From NCBI RefSeq assembly GCF_007990755.1, contig NZ_BJXA01000074.1, positions 1 through 44,644 of the forward strand: a stretch of DNA of 44,644 nucleotides, given 5' to 3'. Position 1 is the stretch's first letter. The number at the start of each line of letters is the position of its first letter. Shown here in pieces: positions 16,379 to 25,261 of the stretch. The notes below the pieces were generated by a model that saw only the letters and a list, made by a program, of their open reading frames with translations, was not told where the DNA came from and made no database searches. The DNA is from Nocardia ninae NBRC 108245 (GTDB lineage: Bacteria > Actinomycetota > Actinomycetes > Mycobacteriales > Mycobacteriaceae). A program made the translations under genes and the position numbers.

Positions 16379-16427
16379 AACCACACAGGGCCCTATCTCC
16401 GCAATGGAGATGGGGCCCTGTGTGGTT
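16379..16427. terminator. 22-bp bidirectional terminator between ppm1 and the DUF6069 gene
   Basis: Positions 16379-16400 pair with 16406-16427 over GCAAT, with a single T-G pair. The core reads CCACACAGGGCCC and GGGCCCTGTGTGG. It sits between two convergent genes, with TT after the right arm and AA before the left arm, so it can stop transcription from both sides. Confidence 0.9.
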
Positions 16428-16436
16428 CGTGGCGGA

Positions 16437-16871
16437 TCAAGCGGTCAGTCCGCGACGCAGCGCCTCCAGTCCGACGATGATGACCGGTGCGAGCACCAGG
16501 TGCATGACCGACAATGCGACGGTGGTCGCTGCGTCCAGCCCGGCGGTGACGGTCAGTCCGATGGTCGCCACGGCGAGCACGCTGCCGACTACCTGAGCCA
16601 CCCGCAGCACGCCGACCCAGCGGTAGGAAAGCAGCGCGGCCAGAGTCATGCCGATGAGCAGCGGCACCGCAGACGACATGATCACCGTGCCGCCGCCGAT
16701 GTAGGTGGTGACGCCCTTGTCGACCACCTCGAACGAGCCGCCCGCCGCCTTGCCGATCAGCCAGACGACGAGGTTGACGGCGACCGCGACGACGACGCTG
16801 CCGAGGACGGCGACCGGACGGTTGACCGCCGGGATGCGCAGGGTGGGGGCGATGGTTTGCGTGGTGGTCAT
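16437..16871 (-). CDS. DUF6069 family four-helix membrane protein
   Basis: A 144-residue protein with four predicted transmembrane helices, starting after a short polar head (MTTTQTIAPTLRIPAVNRP). The helices lie at about residues 20-41, 62-85, 90-110 and 115-136. The size and helix pattern match actinobacterial DUF6069 proteins of unknown function. A GAGGAG ribosome site precedes ATG 16871. The palindrome at 16923-16942 lies about 60 bp upstream, so the gene is probably under a repressor. Confidence 0.75.
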   Translation of the reverse strand: MTTTQTIAPTLRIPAVNRPVAVLGSVVVAVAVNLVVWLIGKAAGGSFEVVDKGVTTYIGGGTVIMSSAVPLLIGMTLAALLSYRWVGVLRVAQVVGSVLAVATIGLTVTAGLDAATTVALSVMHLVLAPVIIVGLEALRRGLTA

Positions 16872-16922
16872 GATGTTCTCCTCATCCGAAGCTGTGTGCT
16901 TGGTACTGAGAACAATGGTGGA

Positions 16923-16942
16923 ACCTGAACAATTGTTTAGGT
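16923..16942. promoter_or_regulatory. 20-bp palindromic operator candidate
   Basis: ACCTGAACAATTGTTTAGGT is a dyad with nine of ten pairs matched, centred between 16932 and 16933. A related half-site, GAACAAT, occurs 17 bp away at 16909-16915. The element is far more AT-rich than its surroundings and about 60 bp upstream of the DUF6069 start. This looks like a MarR or TetR-type operator; the regulator is not in the vicinity. Confidence 0.55.
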
Positions 16943-17031
16943 CAAGCTGAGAGTTGAGTGGCCTGGATCACAGGCGAAAATGCGCCGCAGTGGAATGCAG
17001 GGCAGCGCAACGGGGTTCGCGCGAGCGCCGG

Positions 17032-18447
17032 TCAGCCCGCGTCGGGCTCCGGCCAGTTCAGCAACGTGTCCAGGTACAGCTGCCGGACCGCCGCGACCTC
17101 GTCGTCCATGTCGTTCGGATCCCAGCCGCTGACGTCGATGGGGTCGAGGATCGCGACGTCCACCGTGCCGGGGCGCGCGACCATCGAGTTGCGCCAGCAG
17201 ATTTCGCCCGCATTGCGGATGACGATCGGGATGATCGGCACCCCGGCCTGGATGGCGATGTGGAACGCACCTTTCTTGAACGGCCCGACATCCGGTGTGT
17301 ACGAACGGGTTCCCTCGGGGGCGACGGCGATCGACAGTCCGCCACGCAAGGTGTCGACGACCGGCGCGAGCGCGGCCTTGGCCTTGTCGGTGCTGGAGCG
17401 ATCGATGAAGGTGACGCCGACGAAGCGCATCAGCGGGCCGAAGACCGGGTTGCGGGTCAACTCCTTTTTGCCGATTCCGGTGACGCCGCCGTTGAGCACC
17501 TCGGGAACGATGATGATGTCGAACTGGCTCTGGTGGTTGAACAGGAACACCGCGGGCCGGGGCGCGCGGGCATTGGCGGCTCCGGTCACCCGCAGGTGCA
17601 CGCCTGCGATGCTCAGGGTGTTTCCCGCGGCGTGCTCGAGCAGCGCGTCGGCCATCTGCCGACGGTCCCTGGTGGGCGACTTGGCCGCGACACCGTAGAA
17701 CGCGCCGCCGAGCAGTCCGGCGAAACCCGCTGTGGTGCGCACGTAGTCGGCGGGGCGCGGGCCTTGCCGAGGCCGGAAGTGCAGCGTCGGCCAATCATGT
17801 TCCGCGGCAACAGCGGTCAGCTGCTCATCGGGGTTCACCGCCGTCGGATGACCGACCAGCGAGAGCAGCGGCAGATCGGCGGCGTTGGCGGTGTAGGCGT
17901 AGCTGCGCGCGAGATCCACGTTGTCGGCGGCGAACTCGCGGACGGCTTCGGCCTTGCCGTTGCGCCACAGCGTCTTGCCGTCGACGTAACCGGTGAGTAC
18001 GCCGTCCTGGGTCGCCATCGGAGTGGACAGCACCTGCTCGATGCCGAGCGCGGCCGCCGTGGGGACGACCTGGAAGCGGGTCAGCGAGCTCGCCAGCACG
18101 ACGGTGTGCCCGGCCGCCTGATGGGTCCGGATCAGTTGCCATGCTTCGTGATACAGGTGGCCGTAAACGGTGCGCCGGAACAGCCGCTCGCCCAGCGCGG
18201 CCAGTTCGTCCTCCGGTTTGCCCGCCAGCGCCGCGGTGAGCTGGTGCAGGTAGCGCCCGTACTCACCGTCGGTGGTGCCGTTGCGGATCCCGCCGAGCAG
18301 GACGGCCTCGACACTGCGGCGGCGAAACAGCCTCGGCCGTCTGAACCCGCTGACGACGGTCCCGCCGAAGTCGAAGATCGCGGCCACCTCGGGACCCTGC
18401 GGACCGGTTCGGATCGCCTCGGTCGCGGCGTGCAGCTCACTGTTCAC
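17032..18447 (-). CDS. plsC: PlsC-like lysophospholipid acyltransferase fused to a degenerate HAD domain
   Basis: A 471-residue two-domain protein. Residues 20-215 are a HAD-IB fold and residues 280-450 a 1-acylglycerol-3-phosphate acyltransferase, with the NHxxxxD motif in FNHQSQFD (His305, Asp310) and EGTRS (379-383). The acyltransferase makes phosphatidic acid from lysophosphatidic acid. In the HAD part the motif I signature DxD reads DFG (Asp26, Gly28), and motif IV reads NAAD where DxxxD is normal, so phosphatase activity is doubtful. The start is GTG 18447, overlapping the plsB stop by 4 nt. The order plsB-plsC matches the Rv2482c-Rv2483c pair of mycobacteria. Confidence 0.88.
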   Translation of the reverse strand: MNSELHAATEAIRTGPQGPEVAAIFDFGGTVVSGFRRPRLFRRRSVEAVLLGGIRNGTTDGEYGRYLHQLTAALAGKPEDELAALGERLFRRTVYGHLYHEAWQLIRTHQAAGHTVVLASSLTRFQVVPTAAALGIEQVLSTPMATQDGVLTGYVDGKTLWRNGKAEAVREFAADNVDLARSYAYTANAADLPLLSLVGHPTAVNPDEQLTAVAAEHDWPTLHFRPRQGPRPADYVRTTAGFAGLLGGAFYGVAAKSPTRDRRQMADALLEHAAGNTLSIAGVHLRVTGAANARAPRPAVFLFNHQSQFDIIIVPEVLNGGVTGIGKKELTRNPVFGPLMRFVGVTFIDRSSTDKAKAALAPVVDTLRGGLSIAVAPEGTRSYTPDVGPFKKGAFHIAIQAGVPIIPIVIRNAGEICWRNSMVARPGTVDVAILDPIDVSGWDPNDMDDEVAAVRQLYLDTLLNWPEPDAG

Positions 18448-20906
18448 CGAGTCTCCCGGTTGGACGGATCGAGCGCGGCCGCCTGCGAGATGCGTGCGCC
18501 GATGGTGCGCAGCCGATCCGCGAATTCCACTCGGCGCTCGGTCAATTCCGCTCTGCGCTTGGCCGAGTCGTTCGACACCGGTTCGAGCAGACCGTAGTTG
18601 TCGGCGAGTTTCAGTGCGCTGGTGAACAATTCAGTGGAGACAGATTCCGGGCTGTGCAGCCGCTGCTGCAGCATCATCTGCTTGCCGACCGCGACGCATT
18701 CGGCGATGAACTGCTTGCGATCGAGCTCGATCTCGGGGTCACGGTCGGCCAGTCGCTCGGCCACCACCAACTGCGCGTCGAAGAACGAGCGGAGCACGCG
18801 GTGCGCCATCATGAAGCCGGAGTCGGTGAGCTTGGCCATCACCTCGGAGCCGAGCGTGTTGTCGCGGGTGTGGCTGCGCCACTGCGGATCCAGCAGCAGC
18901 ATCTCCGCCGTGATCTGCTCGGCGAACTCGGCCCGCTCGGGGAAGAAGAACTCGAACTTCAACAGGTCGCGCAGCCGGAACGCCTCGTCCCAGCCGGTGC
19001 TCAGCTGGTCGGCGCCGTCGCTGTCCAGCGCGGCCAGGATGGACAGTTCGAGAATGGCGCGGTGCACGAACCAGTGCACCGCGCTGTTGCGGTAGAACGC
19101 GGCCTCGAGGTGTGCGCCGGCCTCGATCGAGTACACCGGCTCCAACCCGCCGCGGTAGACCGTCACCACTTTCGCCAGCGAAAGCTGTTCCAGCACAACG
19201 GCCAGACCCTGATCGTCCTGCAAGGTGTCCAGCTCGCCGTGCGGCAGCTCGCGCTTGCGGATGTAGCCGAGCACCGGAGCCAGCACCGTGCGCACCTCAC
19301 CGAGGGTGAGCGCGCGCTCGTGCACACCGAGCAGTGCGAGGGTGACCAGCGCGTTCACCGTCACCGGCGTGACCGCGTTGATCCCGACGGCGATCTCGAA
19401 CGCCAACCGCTGCACGGCCTTACGCTCCAGCTCGGCGACCTCGGGTGCGTCCGGCTCGCCCTGACCGGTCTCGGTGAGTCCGGCGGGCGCGGGCTCGGTG
19501 CGATGCAGCGGGATGGTCAACGGTGGTGTGACGAGCGGGTCACCATGTGCCGCGAGCCGGTCCCGCGCCGAAAGCGGTGCGCCGAACCGCACATACACGT
19601 GTCCGGCCGAATGCTGCTGGCTCCGGATATAACGCGCGAGCCAGGCGAGACCCTCGGGCTTCTTGCGGCCGCCGACCTGTTCGGTGGCGATGGCGCCGAG
19701 TTCGTTGAGCCGCTCGTAGGTGATCGACACCGGAACCAGCATGACGTCCTCGACCCGGTCGGCACGCACCGCCGCCGCAAGGTAATTCAGCAGTCCGTAG
19801 CGCGGCGGGCGCAGCTTGCCGGTGCGGGTGCGGCCGCCTTCGAAGTACCACTCCAGGTTGAATCGCTTGGCCAGCAGGAAGGCGAAGTACTCCTCGACGA
19901 CCGCCTTGTACACCTCGTCGTCGCCGAAACTTCGCCGGATGAACACGGTTCCGGTGCGCCGGGCGATCGGCCCCATCGGCCAGAAGCTGAGGTTGGCCCC
20001 GCCGATCACATGGTTGGGCGGGAAGTCGTTGCGGGCCAGCACATCACCGAGCACGAACGCGTCGACGTAGGAGCGATGCGAGGGCAGGAACACCAGCGGG
20101 TAGCGGCGGTTGAGATCGCGCAGCGCGGCCAGCCCCGAATCGTCGGAGTCCACCTTCCAGGTCGACGCGTGGATCGGCCGCATCGCCTGGGTGAACAGGT
20201 CGGAGACCAATCTGCTTTGCGCGGCGACGAGTTCGTTCAACGCCTTCTCCGCGCGGCGATACACCTCGTGCGGGGCCGCGCCGATCTGGTCGGCGATGAG
20301 CTCGAGCCTGCGCACGAAGTCGGGGGAGTCCATGATTTCCTCGGCTACCAGCCGGGGCACCTTGTACCGGTCGCCGATGATGGTGCGTTCGGCGCGCTCC
20401 AGCGCCACCACCGCGGCGCGCACGATGGCGCGGGCGAACGGCTCGCCCGTGCCCTTGGTGACGAGCGCGGCGGCCTCCGGGTGGTTCGTGCGCAGTTCGC
20501 TGAGCAGCGCGGGCTGCCCGGTCAGCACCACATGCCGGTTCGATTGGCCGACCAGCTTGCGCTGTGCGAGCCGGTTCGGCTTGCGCGGGTTGGTCAGCAG
20601 CGCCATGTCCGCGAAGGTGATCCGCCGGACGCCGTCGCGTTCCGGCGGCAGCCAGAGCACGCGCACCGGCACCACCAGCGGATCATCGTGCCTGCCGACC
20701 AGTCGGGTAGCGATGGCGCCCGCGTCCAGATCCAACTGGGTGATCGGGGCATCGGTGCCGAATTCCTTGGCGATACCGCCCTCGGCCAACCAGGTGCCGA
20801 TGAGTTCGCGCTCCACCCCGGATGCCGCGTCCACCAGCGCCACCACCGAACCCGGTGCCGTCGCTCGCCCGATGTCCGCGGGCGCTCCGCCACGGTGCTC
20901 GATCAT
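18444..20906 (-). CDS. plsB: glycerol-3-phosphate acyltransferase PlsB
   Basis: An 820-residue membrane-associated enzyme that acylates the first position of glycerol-3-phosphate. The acyltransferase core shows FLPSHRSYVDAFVLGD (His277, Asp282), FWPMGPIARRTGTVFIRRSF and EWYFEGGRTRTGKLR, the four conserved PlsB blocks. The C-terminal half is helical, as in E. coli PlsB and mycobacterial PlsB2. ATG 20906 is preferred because AGGAGGG lies 9 nt upstream; the frame could extend to 20963. The stop overlaps the plsC start, so the two enzymes of phosphatidic acid synthesis are co-translated. Confidence 0.95.
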   Translation of the reverse strand: MIEHRGGAPADIGRATAPGSVVALVDAASGVERELIGTWLAEGGIAKEFGTDAPITQLDLDAGAIATRLVGRHDDPLVVPVRVLWLPPERDGVRRITFADMALLTNPRKPNRLAQRKLVGQSNRHVVLTGQPALLSELRTNHPEAAALVTKGTGEPFARAIVRAAVVALERAERTIIGDRYKVPRLVAEEIMDSPDFVRRLELIADQIGAAPHEVYRRAEKALNELVAAQSRLVSDLFTQAMRPIHASTWKVDSDDSGLAALRDLNRRYPLVFLPSHRSYVDAFVLGDVLARNDFPPNHVIGGANLSFWPMGPIARRTGTVFIRRSFGDDEVYKAVVEEYFAFLLAKRFNLEWYFEGGRTRTGKLRPPRYGLLNYLAAAVRADRVEDVMLVPVSITYERLNELGAIATEQVGGRKKPEGLAWLARYIRSQQHSAGHVYVRFGAPLSARDRLAAHGDPLVTPPLTIPLHRTEPAPAGLTETGQGEPDAPEVAELERKAVQRLAFEIAVGINAVTPVTVNALVTLALLGVHERALTLGEVRTVLAPVLGYIRKRELPHGELDTLQDDQGLAVVLEQLSLAKVVTVYRGGLEPVYSIEAGAHLEAAFYRNSAVHWFVHRAILELSILAALDSDGADQLSTGWDEAFRLRDLLKFEFFFPERAEFAEQITAEMLLLDPQWRSHTRDNTLGSEVMAKLTDSGFMMAHRVLRSFFDAQLVVAERLADRDPEIELDRKQFIAECVAVGKQMMLQQRLHSPESVSTELFTSALKLADNYGLLEPVSNDSAKRRAELTERRVEFADRLRTIGARISQAAALDPSNRETR

Positions 20907-21221
20907 GCTCTGGTTCCCTCCTGTTTCGCCTCCCCGAGCATTCAAGCCAGACTCACGTGCCATGGCGGTTGCGTCGGCGACCGGCGGTCAGGAGTTGGGT
21001 CGGCTTCGCCCGTACCCGGTGAGTTACCCATGTTCTCGCGTGATCAGGTGTAGTGCTGGGAGGACCAGCGCTTGATGCGCTGGACTGGATCATAAGGTGC
21101 CGGGGCAGGACAGAGGCGTCAGTTATTGCTTTTCTGCGGCATTGCTCAGGCACTCGGACTGCGAGGCGAACGCGCGGCCAGGGTCCGGCGTTATGCGCGT
21201 CAGCCGAATTACGCTGCGCTG

Positions 21222-21986
21222 ATGGATTGGGCCTTACGCGCGTGCGGGTGGCACGGTCACTACACCTATGCGCCGGACGAGGTGGAGCTGGCCGAACGGC
21301 TGCGGGTCGACACCGTTGCCGGGGTGGCGTGGCGCTGTCTGCGGTGCGGGACCTTCGTGCCGGGTGCGCCGGTGGGGTCGGGGCCTGCCGATCATGCGCC
21401 CGAGGTGCCGCGTGGGCGGCTGCTGCGAGATCGCTGGCTGATGCGGGCCTTGGCGATCGAGCGGTTGCTGCGCGGGCTGCTGCTCGTGGTCGCCGCGCTG
21501 GGGGTGTTGAAGTTCCGGTCATCGCGGGAGACCATGCGGGCCGCGTTCGATCAGGATCTGCCGCTGCTGCGGCCGTTCGCCGATCAGATCGGCTGGGATA
21601 TCGATCGGTCCAAGATCGTGCATCTGATCGATGAGGCGTTCTCCTTGTCGAATACGACACTGTTGTGGGTGGCGGTCGGCATCTTCGTCTATGCGACCTT
21701 GCAGGGCATCGAGGCGCTCGGGCTGTGGCTGGTGAAACGGTGGGGCGAGTACTTCGCCGTCGTCGCGACGAGTCTGTTTCTGCCGCTGGAGATCTATGAA
21801 TTGACCGAGAAGGTGACCGCGCTGCGGGTCGGCGCGCTCCTGGTCAATATCGCCGCGGTGGTGTGGCTGCTGTACTCCAAGCGGTTGTTCGGGCTGCGCG
21901 GTGGCGCGGCCGCGTACCACGCGGAACACGGTGCGGAGAGTTTGCTGAGCGTCGAGCGTTCCGCGTTGGCTGTGCCCGCGAAATGA
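21222..21986 (+). CDS. DUF2127 family membrane protein
   Basis: A 254-residue protein with a soluble N-terminus (MDWALRACGWHGHYTYAPDE, then RCLRCGTF with a CxxC) and about four transmembrane helices in the C-terminal two-thirds, including LLRGLLLVVAALGVLKF and the YLTEKVTALRVGALLVN-type segment. The layout matches DUF2127 proteins, whose function is unknown. The single CxxC with nearby His residues could bind zinc. ATG 21222 is chosen because it gives the typical start; the frame is open to 21126. It is divergent from plsB across about 315 bp. Confidence 0.8.
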   Translation: MDWALRACGWHGHYTYAPDEVELAERLRVDTVAGVAWRCLRCGTFVPGAPVGSGPADHAPEVPRGRLLRDRWLMRALAIERLLRGLLLVVAALGVLKFRSSRETMRAAFDQDLPLLRPFADQIGWDIDRSKIVHLIDEAFSLSNTTLLWVAVGIFVYATLQGIEALGLWLVKRWGEYFAVVATSLFLPLEIYELTEKVTALRVGALLVNIAAVVWLLYSKRLFGLRGGAAAYHAEHGAESLLSVERSALAVPAK

Positions 21987-22033
21987 CCGCGCCGCAATCG
22001 ATCGTTGTGTCCGCGAGCACAGTACGAGCGTAA

Positions 22034-22052
22034 TCAGGTAATGCTAACCTTA
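22034..22052 (+). promoter_or_regulatory. IdeR-type iron box upstream of salicylate synthase
   Basis: TCAGGTAATGCTAACCTTA matches the 19-bp IdeR/DmdR consensus TTAGGTTAGGCTAACCTAA at 15 positions. An overlapping perfect dyad, AGGTAA (22036-22041) with TTACCT (22050-22055), could hold a second dimer. It ends 37 bp before the TTG start, so iron-loaded IdeR should repress the gene. Confidence 0.82.
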
Positions 22053-22089
22053 CCTCTAAAGATGGGCCAGCTAGAGCTTTGGAGGATCG

Positions 22090-23406
22090 TTGTCGACCAC
22101 GGACGAACGCTTGCGGGTTGAGTATGTGACCGATCCGGCGGCAGCGATGTCCCGGCTGGCGGGGGCCGATCGGTTCGGCGAGTACGTGATGTACGAGCGA
22201 CCGGGCGAGTGGGTGTTCGCGGCCGATCCGATCGGCGGTATCGAGCTGGACGTCGAGGAACTGCGGGTCACCTGGGCGGGGCAGACCACCGCCACCCGGT
22301 GGGAGGGCCGCCCGGCCGGCGTCATCGATCGGGCACTCGGCTTGCTGCCGCTCGACGGACGCAACGCCTACGGCTGGATCGGATTCGAGTTCTGCGCGTG
22401 GGCGTTCGACGCGACGCAGTATCTGGACCCGCGGACCACGCTGGTGCAGTTGATGATTCCGCGCATCGAGGTCCGGATCGGCGAGTTCGGCATCCGGGTC
22501 TCCGGTGCCACTCCGGCGGAGACCGGCGACATCCACGACCTGATCACCGAATCGCAGGAAACCGAACTGCCGCAGCCGCATCCGACGGATGTCCGGCTGG
22601 ACCCGACGGCTTACGCGGACCGCGTGGCCAAAGCTGTCGGTGAGATCGAGGCGAACCGCTACCAGAAGGTCATCCTGTCGCGGAAAGTCGATCTGCCGTT
22701 CGTGGTGGATATCCCCGCGACCTATCGGCTCGGTCGCGCGCACAACACGCCCGCGCGTTCGTTCCTGCTGCGGCTCGGTGGGCTCGAAGCGGCCGGGTTC
22801 AGCCCGGAGCTCGTCGCATCCGTCGACGAGAATCGTCTGGTGACCACCGAACCGGTCGCGGGCACCCGTGCCTTCGGGCGTGGCACGGAGACCGATATGG
22901 CGGCGCGGGCCGACCTGCTCACCGACCCCAAAGAGATCGTGGAGCACGCGATTTCGGTGCAGACCTCCTTCGCGGAGATGGCCTCGGTGTCCGATCCGGG
23001 TACCACCGCCGTCTCCGACTTCATGGCGGTGCGCGAGCGCGGCAGCGTGCAGCACCTGTCCTCCACGGTGTGCGGCAGGCTGGCCGCCGACCGGTCCAGT
23101 TGGGAAGCGCTCGAGGTGCTGTTCCCCTCGGTCACCGCCTCCGGGATCCCCAAGCACGCGGGCATCGACTCGGTGTTCCGGCTCGATCACGACCCGCGCG
23201 GGTTGTATTCCGGTGCGGTGGTGACGGTTTCGCCGAACGGCGCACTGGAGGCGACCCTGGTGCTGCGGGCGATCTATCAGACCACCGAAGGTGCCTGGCT
23301 GCGCGCGGGCGCCGGCATCGTCGCGCAGTCCAAGCCGGAGCGAGAATTCGAGGAGACCTGCGAGAAGCTCGGCAGCATCGCGCCTTACGTGGTGCGGGCG
23401 CAGTAG
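22090..23406 (+). CDS. mbtI: salicylate synthase (MbtI/NbtS type)
   Basis: A 438-residue member of the chorismate-utilising MST family that converts chorismate through isochorismate to salicylate plus pyruvate, the first step of nocobactin or mycobactin synthesis. The C-terminal catalytic half shows RYQKVILSRKVDL, PVAGTRAFGRG, KEIVEHAI, FMAVRERGSVQHLSSTVCG, TASGIPKHAGI and GLYSGAVV, the Mg- and substrate-binding blocks. The length is close to MbtI (450). The start is TTG 22090, with GGAGG 4 nt upstream. It is convergent with the salicyl-AMP ligase gene and has an iron box in front. Confidence 0.94.
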   Translation: MSTTDERLRVEYVTDPAAAMSRLAGADRFGEYVMYERPGEWVFAADPIGGIELDVEELRVTWAGQTTATRWEGRPAGVIDRALGLLPLDGRNAYGWIGFEFCAWAFDATQYLDPRTTLVQLMIPRIEVRIGEFGIRVSGATPAETGDIHDLITESQETELPQPHPTDVRLDPTAYADRVAKAVGEIEANRYQKVILSRKVDLPFVVDIPATYRLGRAHNTPARSFLLRLGGLEAAGFSPELVASVDENRLVTTEPVAGTRAFGRGTETDMAARADLLTDPKEIVEHAISVQTSFAEMASVSDPGTTAVSDFMAVRERGSVQHLSSTVCGRLAADRSSWEALEVLFPSVTASGIPKHAGIDSVFRLDHDPRGLYSGAVVTVSPNGALEATLVLRAIYQTTEGAWLRAGAGIVAQSKPEREFEETCEKLGSIAPYVVRAQ

Positions 23407-23437
23407 CGAACGCCTCCGGGCAGTACCGTCGTCGGGT

Positions 23438-23457
23438 AGCGCATCGAAAGGTGCGCT
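23438..23457. terminator. short hairpin between convergent siderophore genes
   Basis: AGCGCA (23438-23443) pairs with TGCGCT (23452-23457) over 8 nt, in the 110-bp gap between the ends of salicylate synthase (plus) and the salicyl-AMP ligase (minus). It is a possible bidirectional terminator, weak. Confidence 0.35.
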
Positions 23458-23516
23458 GCCTGTTGTGTTTTCCGGAATGCCACCTGCACCGGCGAGCTGC
23501 TGTTTCGACGGCCTCA

Positions 23517-25130
23517 TCAGCTTTCGGCGGCGCGCAGTGCCTTCTTGTCGATCTTGCCGACTGCCGTGATCGGCAGCTGAGCCGAGCGGCGCAACACGTC
23601 GGGCAGCTTGTACGTCGCCAAGCCGCGCGCGGCGAGGAAGGTCTTGATCTCGGCCAGCGTCGGCATCTCGCCGTCGACCACCAGTACGGCGCAGACCTTT
23701 TCACCGAGGGCCGGATCGGGCAGCCCGACGGCGGCGGCATGCCGGACGGCCGGGTGGGTGAGCAGGTGCTCCTCGAGCTCGTCGCACGAGATGTTCTCGC
23801 CGCCGCGGTTGATGACATCTTTGATCCGGCCGGAGACCACCAGGTGGCCGCTGGGCAACCGGCGCACCAGGTCGCCGCTGCGGTAGTAACCGTCGGGGGT
23901 GAAGGCGCGGGCGTTGTGCTCGGGCGCGCGGTAGTAACCGCGAATGGTGTACGGGCCCTTGGTGAGCAGTTCACCCTCCGCGCCCGGTGTCACATCGTTG
24001 CCTGCCGCGTCGACGATCCGGATCTCGTCGGCGGGCGACAGCGGCCGCCCCTGTGTGGTGTGCAACAGCTCGTCGGCGTCATCGAGCCTGGTGAAGTTGA
24101 GTAGTCCCTCCGCCATGCCGAACACCTGCTGCAGGGTGGCACCGAGTGCGGGGGTCACCTCGCGGGCGTTGACCTCGGCGAGCCTGGCACCGCCGACCTG
24201 GAGCAGTCGTAGCGAGCTCAGGTCGGCCGCCTCCCATTCGATTGCGGCACACCACAGCTGAGCCAGCGGCGGCACCACGGCGGTCACCGTGACGCCGTAG
24301 CGTTCGATGGTCGCGAACGCGCTCTCCGGACTGGGATCGGTGACGAAGGCGACCGCGCCGCCGACGCTCACCGTGCCGAGGATGCCCGGGCAGGCCAACG
24401 GGAAGTTGTGCGCCGCGGGCAGAGCCGCGAGATAGACGTCGTCCTCGGTGAGCGCGCACACCTCGGCGCTTGCCGTGGCGTTGTAGGCGTAGTCGTCGTG
24501 CGTGCGCGCGATCAGCTTCGGCAGGCCCGTGGTGCCGCCGGAGACCAGCATCAACGCGATATCGCCCGGATCGATCTCCGGCAGCGAACCGCCCTCGCGC
24601 GGTACCGAATTCAGGTCCACGCCGAACCCGGTCTCGCCGAGCACCAGCACGTGCCGCAGCGAGGGCACCGACGCGCGCACGGCGGCGGCCAACTCCCGGT
24701 AGTCGAAATCGCCGAGCTGATCGACGACGATGTACGCGACGGCCTCGGAAAGCGCTGCCAGGTGCTCGATTTCGGCCCGCCGGTGCGCGGGCAGCGTGAG
24801 TACCGGAATGATGCCGGCGCGCAGCAAGCCGAACAGCACGGTCAGGAACTCCGGCATATTCGGCAGCTGCACCACCACCCGGTCGCCGGGTGCGATGCCC
24901 AGCGCCAGCAGCCCGTGCGCCATCCGGTCGGCCTCGGCGTCCAGCCAGGCATAACTGCGCGTGGCCTCGGCATCGAGCAGCGCGGGCCGATGCGGATGCC
25001 GCCGCGCCGTCTCCCGCAACAGGTCGCCCAGCGCGCGCCCGCGCCAGTACCCGGCCGCTCGATACGCCGCGCCCGCCGCCGTGGGGAAGGGCACATAACC
25101 ATCGCGATGCGGGGTGGATGTCGAAGTCAC
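23517..25130 (-). CDS. mbtA: salicyl-AMP ligase (MbtA/DhbE type)
   Basis: A stand-alone adenylation enzyme of about 537 residues that activates salicylate as the AMP ester and loads it onto the aryl carrier domain of the siderophore NRPS. It has the P-loop VSGGTTGLPKLIARTH, the aryl-acid-pocket segment LPAAHNFPLACPG, GMAEGLLNFTRLDD, YRSGDLVRRLPSGHL and the C-terminal catalytic Lys in TAVGKIDKKAL. These match the DhbE/MbtA aryl-acid ligases. GTG 25130 has GAGG 6 nt upstream; GTG 25142 is an alternative. It is divergent from the NRPS gene with an iron box between them. Confidence 0.94.
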   Translation of the reverse strand: MTSTSTPHRDGYVPFPTAAGAAYRAAGYWRGRALGDLLRETARRHPHRPALLDAEATRSYAWLDAEADRMAHGLLALGIAPGDRVVVQLPNMPEFLTVLFGLLRAGIIPVLTLPAHRRAEIEHLAALSEAVAYIVVDQLGDFDYRELAAAVRASVPSLRHVLVLGETGFGVDLNSVPREGGSLPEIDPGDIALMLVSGGTTGLPKLIARTHDDYAYNATASAEVCALTEDDVYLAALPAAHNFPLACPGILGTVSVGGAVAFVTDPSPESAFATIERYGVTVTAVVPPLAQLWCAAIEWEAADLSSLRLLQVGGARLAEVNAREVTPALGATLQQVFGMAEGLLNFTRLDDADELLHTTQGRPLSPADEIRIVDAAGNDVTPGAEGELLTKGPYTIRGYYRAPEHNARAFTPDGYYRSGDLVRRLPSGHLVVSGRIKDVINRGGENISCDELEEHLLTHPAVRHAAAVGLPDPALGEKVCAVLVVDGEMPTLAEIKTFLAARGLATYKLPDVLRRSAQLPITAVGKIDKKALRAAES

Positions 25131-25169
25131 GGTCTGCCTCACAGGTCGCTCACGCCGATCCCGGCGAAT

Positions 25170-25188
25170 GTAGGTAAGGCAACCCTAT
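25170..25188. promoter_or_regulatory. IdeR-type iron box between the ligase and the NRPS gene
   Basis: GTAGGTAAGGCAACCCTAT matches the IdeR consensus at 14 of 19 positions, best in the left half and the GGC centre. It is 40 bp from the ligase start and 74 bp from the NRPS start in a divergent promoter region, so one site could serve both. Confidence 0.75.
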
Positions 25189-25261
25189 CTCAATGCGATA
25201 CGCTCGATCGAGCAGTCTCGATCCGCCGGACACGGCGGCGACCAAGGAGTGACAGCGCCAG

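Noticed and set aside
17035-17049. AGCCCG-CGT-CGGGCT hairpin at the plsC stop as an operator
   Set aside because: It overlaps the last codons of plsC and is short. At most it is a weak terminator.
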